Source: CALJFL01 sp047633055
Lineage (GTDB): Bacteria > Pseudomonadota > Gammaproteobacteria > Pseudomonadales > Halieaceae
Direction of reading: 5' to 3'
Assembly (NCBI GenBank): GCA_047633055.1
Contig: JBLIEI010000006.1
Location: forward strand, 18,643 to 82,642
DNA: 64,000 nt
The number at the start of each line of letters is the position of its first letter. The first letter of the stretch is position 1. A program made the translations under genes and the position numbers. Under the pieces are notes generated by a model. The model was given only the letters and a program-made list of their open reading frames with translations, was not told where the DNA came from and searched no databases. Of the stretch, positions 60,604 to 64,000 are shown in pieces.

Positions 60604-61344
60604 ATGAAGGATAAATACCGCCAGCAATGGGAGTGCCTAGGTAAGCTGGACCCGTACTGGGCGGTTCTGAGTGATCATTCAAAGCGTGGAGGAAAGTGGG
60701 AAAGTGCTGAATTTTTTCATACTGGAGAGTGCGAGATAGCGGCCCTGATGGGGCGGATGAAGTCACTTGGTCTCAATATAAATCGGAAGCGAGCACTAGA
60801 TTTTGGCTGTGGCGTGGGACGATTGACGCAAGCCCTGTCAGAGTACTTTACGCAGGTTTTGGGTGTAGATATATCCAGTTCAATGCTCGATGAGGCCCGA
60901 AGAGCTAACGCAACCAAAGCCAATATCAAATTTCTCCAAAATACGGACCAAAACCTAGCACTGTGTGCTGACAACAGCGTTGATTTTATTTACAGCAATA
61001 TAGTATTGCAGCATATGCCTAAAGAGAGGCAGCTGATATTTCTGAGTGAATTTTTTCGAATTCTAGCAGGAGGTGGCACAGCGGTGTTTCAAACACCCTC
61101 GGGACCTAACTATCGGTCATGGCAGGGTTGGGTATTTAGACTACTAGGTTATAAAAATTTGAATCGTATTCGCAAGGTGATATACGGTGGCCCTTCCGGA
61201 ATTATGGAAATTCACGCTTGTCCTCAGAACGAGGTGATTGCTCTTTTAAGAGATGAGGGTGTGGAACTTGTGCAACGGGATGCTAATTTCAACACGGGCA
61301 AGGCTTTAACAAGTTACATGTATTATGTCTGTAAGCCGGTTTAG
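60604..61344 (+). CDS. class I SAM-dependent methyltransferase
   Basis: A 246-residue methyltransferase: ALDFGCGVGRLTQALSEYF (motif I, ~60-78), VLGVDISSSMLDEARR (motif II), CADNSVDFIYSNIVLQHMPK (motif IV) and RILAGGGTAVFQTPSGPNYR. The ATG at 60604 follows AGGAT; GTG at 60574 is an alternative. The substrate is unknown; a WxxLGxxDPYW-like N-terminus is shared with small-molecule and sugar methyltransferases. The gene is isolated with lower GC than its neighbours, suggesting acquisition. Confidence 0.78.
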   Translation: MKDKYRQQWECLGKLDPYWAVLSDHSKRGGKWESAEFFHTGECEIAALMGRMKSLGLNINRKRALDFGCGVGRLTQALSEYFTQVLGVDISSSMLDEARRANATKANIKFLQNTDQNLALCADNSVDFIYSNIVLQHMPKERQLIFLSEFFRILAGGGTAVFQTPSGPNYRSWQGWVFRLLGYKNLNRIRKVIYGGPSGIMEIHACPQNEVIALLRDEGVELVQRDANFNTGKALTSYMYYVCKPV

Positions 61345-61430
61345 TGAATCTTGTGAGAGGGCTTTCTTGAACACAGGTCCTGCTTTGACCAAGAAACAAG
61401 CAGGTATATCCCGTTTTCGTCCAGCAGGTG

Positions 61431-61525
61431 ATTGCGTCCCCCGCAGCTCTTTCCCTAGGATCCTCCGCCTTCGAACGAGCCGTCTATACCGCCAGTTCGT
61501 TAGGATGGTCGATTTAGAAAGGCTG
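61431..61525 (+). repeat. orphan copy A of the tRNA-Thr promoter region
   Basis: This 95-base segment is a diverged direct repeat of 62307-62400. Exact shared blocks include CCGCCTTCGAA and GGATGGTCGATTTAG, in the same order and spacing. It keeps a -35-like TTGCGT (61432-61437) and a -10-like TAGGAT (61456-61461) at 18-base spacing. It ends in GGCTG, which in the other copy is the start of the tRNA, but no tRNA follows here. Confidence 0.85.
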
Positions 61526-61710
61526 TAAAATGGTCCCAGGGTGCGTATTTTGGGTTGCTGCTTCTCCCACTCTTCGTTCCAAAATTTGGACTTGTATAGG
61601 GTGGGATCCAACGGAACACAAATGCCTGTGGAGCCACCTCGACGATCTTGTAATTACCCTTCCAAACGGCTAGATTTTTCCGGCACAATTCAAAGGGTTG
61701 CTGGTCAAAA
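61526..61710. other. spacer between orphan promoter and CTERM remnant
   Basis: 185 bases without a supportable gene. If copy A were active, its transcript would run through this stretch into the decayed gene at 61711. I see no ribosome binding site or hairpin of note. Confidence 0.35.
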
Positions 61711-62066
61711 ATGTTGTTTAGGCGTGCTCCGATTCTACTATTGGCTTTTTTCGCGATACTCGCCAGCTCAGGCCTGTTATTAGCCTACACCGCACTGACC
61801 CCGGCCGTCTGTTCCATAGGCGGGACTACGATCACTATGGTTGCGCTCGGCGAATGTCATATTGAGGCGTCTCAGCCAGCCAAGGGGGTGATAGCACGTG
61901 GGAGCCCGCGAATGCGGTCAGTGAAGCAATCGCCGTGGTTGATGCTATCCCAACGCGAGCAGCGATACCGGTCCCGACAATGTCGGCCTATGGGTTGGTC
62001 ATAACGGCAATGGGCTTGTTCCTGCTATCGGTTGCTGGGATTTGCCGGAAGCATGCCCAGGGTTAA
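61711..62066 (+). pseudogene. decayed tail of an Ig-like repeat protein with IPTL/CTERM-type sorting signal
   Basis: Frame one reads ILASSGLLLAYTALTPAVCS and IGGTTITMVALGECHIEASQ, which matches the bacterial Ig-like repeat usually written TPxVCxVSGTTVTMVAAGxCTITASQAGDxNW. After a one-base frame change near 61870-61890 it continues GGDSTWEPANAVSEAIAVVD, then IPVPTMSAYGLVITAMGLFL with LSVAGICRKHAQG and TAA (62064-62066). That end is a C-terminal sorting signal: a Pro-Thr-hydrophobic-Ser-x-Tyr/Trp-Gly motif, one membrane helix and a basic tail. Only the last repeat and the tail of a large exported protein remain. Confidence 0.7.
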
Positions 62067-62306
62067 TACAGGGAATTGAAAGAAAAGGGGCTCTTAAGGG
62101 CCTCCGGCGCCGGCAACCGGGATGACCTGCGGATGGCCTTGTGCTGACGATATTAGGCATGATGTTCGTGGTCAATCGTCGCTTACGGAAGTCAGCAAAG
62201 CGGAAATAATCTGGAGAGAATAAACTGCAGGTAAGAATGAGCCCGCCTTCTGGTGCGCTTTTTCATTGATGGGGCATGGAATAGCGAAAAGAGCGACCCT
62301 TCCCCT

Positions 62307-62400
62307 ATTGCATCCCCCCAACTCTTTGTCTAGAATCACCCGCCTTCGAATGAGCCGGCCGCATGGCTAGTTCGTTTGGATGGTCGATTTAGTAAGGCTG
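62307..62400 (+). repeat. copy B of the promoter repeat, upstream of tRNA-Thr
   Basis: The functional member of the direct repeat pair. It contains the tRNA-operon promoter and ends with GGCTG, the first bases of tRNA-Thr. The other copy is at 61431-61525, 876 bases upstream in the same orientation. Confidence 0.85.
62308..62336 (+). promoter_or_regulatory. sigma70 promoter of the tRNA-tuf operon
   Basis: TTGCAT (62308-62313), a 17-base spacer and TAGAAT (62331-62336) are followed by a C-rich discriminator (CACCCGCC), 60 bases before the first tRNA. The same TAGAAT plus C-rich discriminator occurs at rpsF and glyA. Confidence 0.75.
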
Positions 62401-62472
62401 GCGTAGCTCAGTAGGTAGAGCAGCTGATTTGTAATCAGCCGGTCGGGGGTTCGATTCCTCTCGCCAGCTCCA
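62397..62472 (+). tRNA. tRNA-Thr (anticodon UGU)
   Basis: A 76-base cloverleaf with acceptor GCTGGCG pairing CGCCAGC, D-loop AGCTCAGTAGGTAGAGC, anticodon loop TTGTAAT (TGT), T-arm GGGGGTTCGATTCCTC and an encoded CCA. First gene of the Thr-Tyr-Gly-Thr-tuf cluster, the E. coli thrU-tyrU-glyT-thrT-tufB order. Confidence 0.97.
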
Positions 62473-62657
62473 TTTCTGCCTTGAAATAGACCCGAAAACG
62501 ATCAAAAATTGAACATATTTGAAGCGTAAACCATCGTTTTCAAGGGGAATGTTCAGTTGCGGGGTTCTACAGGGGGAAGACGACTGTAAGTTGATAATTT
62601 TATTGGAAAGTATCGGTTGACAAAGAGGTTGGCCGTCTGGACAATATGCCGCCTTTC

Positions 62658-62741
62658 GGAGGGGTTCCCGAGTGGCCAAAGGGATCAGACTGTAAATCTG
62701 ACGCGAAAGCTTCGGTGGTTCGAATCCACCCCCCTCCACCA
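62658..62741 (+). tRNA. tRNA-Tyr (anticodon GUA)
   Basis: An 84-base class II tRNA with acceptor GGAGGGG pairing CCCCTCC, anticodon stem-loop CAGACTGTAAATCTG (GTA), long variable arm, T-arm GGTGGTTCGAATCCACC and encoded CCA. The 185-base gap from the first tRNA is longer than usual and contains no feature I recognise. Confidence 0.97.
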
Positions 62742-62858
62742 GAAAAGTAAAGGGTTTTACAGGGTCGCAAGATCCTGGTGGTACAGCACAGATACAGGGC
62801 CAGGGCCGTAACAGGTTGCCTGGTTAGACAAGCAAGGAAGGGTTTGGCCCAGAGAGTA

Positions 62859-62932
<74 letters not shown>

Positions 62933-62948
62933 GTTTGTAAGCCGTAAA

Positions 62949-63024
<76 letters not shown>

Positions 63025-63150
63025 TTCGCTGCTTAGTAAAGAGCGAGTGGGGTGTACGCAAAGTGGACTGGGTGAAGTAGACACAGTTTTAAGTTATCAG
63101 CAGGCGCTGTATAGCACAGCTACAGCCGGTGTATATAGGAGACCGTCGTA

Positions 63151-64000
63151 ATGGCAAAGAAAGCATTTGAACGCACGAAGCCCCACCTCAATGTGGGAAC
63201 CATAGGGCACGTTGACCACGGTAAGACGACGCTAACAGCGGCGCTGACGCGTGTATGTTCGGAAGTATGGGGTGGTGAAATGGTGGCGTTTGACGGCATC
63301 GACAACGCCCCCGAAGAGAAAGAGCGTGGTATTACCATTGCAACGTCGCACGTTGAGTACGACTCTCCCGAACGTCACTACGCTCACGTTGATTGCCCCG
63401 GACACGCTGACTATGTGAAGAATATGATTACCGGTGCGGCGCAGATGGACGGCGCTATCCTGGTTTGTGGCGCGACTGACGGCCCCATGCCTCAGACCCG
63501 CGAGCACATTTTGCTGTCTCGTCAGGTCGGTGTTCCCTACATTGTCGTCTTCCTGAACAAGGCAGACCTGCTGGCAGAAGATTGCGGTGGCGCGGATTCA
63601 GAAGAATACGAAGAGATGAAAGAGCTGGTAGAGATGGAGCTGCGTGAGCTGCTGGATCAATACGACTTCCCGGGTGACGACACTCCGATCATCTGTGGTT
63701 CAGCGCTGATGGCACTGGAAGGCAGAGATGAGGGCGAGCTGGGTACTACTGCAGTGAGAACTCTGATTGAGACTCTCGATAGCTACATTCCCCAGCCAGA
63801 GCGAGCGATTGATCAGCCGTTTCTGATGCCAGTAGAGGACGTTTTCTCAATCTCAGGTCGCGGAACGGTTGTAACTGGCCGTGTTGAGCGTGGTATTGTG
63901 AAGATCGGCGAAGAGATTGAAATTATCGGCATCAAGGACACATTGAAGACGACCTGCACGGGCGTTGAGATGTTCCGCAAGTTGCTTGACGAGGGCCGTG
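63151..64000 (+). CDS. tuf: elongation factor Tu (3' end outside window)
   Basis: EF-Tu delivers aminoacyl-tRNA to the ribosome. The visible 283 codons begin MAKKAFERTKPHLNVGTIGH with G1 GHVDHGKTT, G2 region EEKERGITIATSHVEYDS, G3 DCPGHADYVKNMITGAAQMD, G4 NKAD and G5 CGSALMALEG, then domain II (RGTVVTGRVERGIVKIGEE). Between NKADLL and the LVEMELRELL helix there is a slightly long acidic insert (CGGADSEEYEEMKE) compared with E. coli. AGGAGA precedes the ATG. The frame is still open at the window edge. Confidence 0.98.
   Translation, partial: MAKKAFERTKPHLNVGTIGHVDHGKTTLTAALTRVCSEVWGGEMVAFDGIDNAPEEKERGITIATSHVEYDSPERHYAHVDCPGHADYVKNMITGAAQMDGAILVCGATDGPMPQTREHILLSRQVGVPYIVVFLNKADLLAEDCGGADSEEYEEMKELVEMELRELLDQYDFPGDDTPIICGSALMALEGRDEGELGTTAVRTLIETLDSYIPQPERAIDQPFLMPVEDVFSISGRGTVVTGRVERGIVKIGEEIEIIGIKDTLKTTCTGVEMFRKLLDEGR

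Overview
The window is about 64 kb of a gammaproteobacterial chromosome. The runs rnr-rlmB-rpsF-rpsR-(DUF2232)-rplI-dnaB, glyA/nrdR-ribD-ribE-ribBX-ribH-nusB-thiL-pgpA and tRNA-Thr-Tyr-Gly-Thr-tuf are typical of marine gammaproteobacteria near Pseudomonas and Cellvibrionales. A lambda O/P-like pair next to dnaB and the remnant of a CTERM-sorted protein suggest a Cellvibrionales-type organism (Halieaceae or Spongiibacteraceae-like). That placement is inference from gene order and protein style, not from a phylogeny.

Layout. 1-1.1 kb: a MarR-type regulator (5' end outside the window) coupled by ATGA overlaps to a 35-codon ORF and an unrecognised gene. 1.5-3.2 kb: ilvD. 3.2-3.7 kb: a scar-like stretch and tRNA-Leu(CAG). 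3.8-10.8 kb: RNA decay, ribosomal protein and replication genes ending in dnaB. 10.9-12.7 kb: two overlapping minus-strand genes resembling a domesticated phage helicase loader (DopE/DopC-like). 12.7-17.4 kb: radA, a membrane-anchored PP2C phosphatase, a PilZ protein and ettA. 17.4-18.1 kb: a shattered UDP-glucose dehydrogenase gene. 18.3-28.8 kb: glyA, a second EF-G, then nrdR, riboflavin genes, nusB, thiL, pgpA and a periplasmic aspartic protease. 28.8-30 kb: ispA and xseB.

30.4-46.3 kb is a surface-glycan island. Its left part (30.4-34.6 kb) is a graveyard of minus-strand remnants: a truncated flippase, methyltransferases and a glycosyltransferase. Its centre (35.5-43 kb, plus strand) is intact: rfbF, rfbG, a 3,5-epimerase, a C-methyltransferase and an NAD-dependent reductase, which together should make a CDP-linked, probably methyl-branched 6-deoxyhexose. 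A CmcI-like enzyme and glycosyltransferases accompany them. Its right part is three minus-strand glycosyltransferases.

46.3-60.4 kb is housekeeping and repair: dxs, a degenerate SGNH-type protein, a diguanylate cyclase, hslR, a HAD nucleotidase, cysQ, a DUF465 protein, ogt, an Ada-AlkA fusion, a sterol-desaturase-like enzyme, a CPA2 antiporter, birA, coaX and an ArsC-type protein. 60.6-62.4 kb holds a methyltransferase, an orphan copy of a tRNA promoter and a decayed CTERM-protein tail. The window ends in four tRNAs and the start of tuf.

The observations I rate highest are the DopCE-like pair with three tandem DnaT-like modules, a RibBX protein that has also lost its DHBP-synthase active-site residues, the orphan tRNA promoter copy, and the island combining live CDP-sugar genes with decayed ones. 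I see no CRISPR array, intact transposase, rRNA gene or FMN riboswitch.
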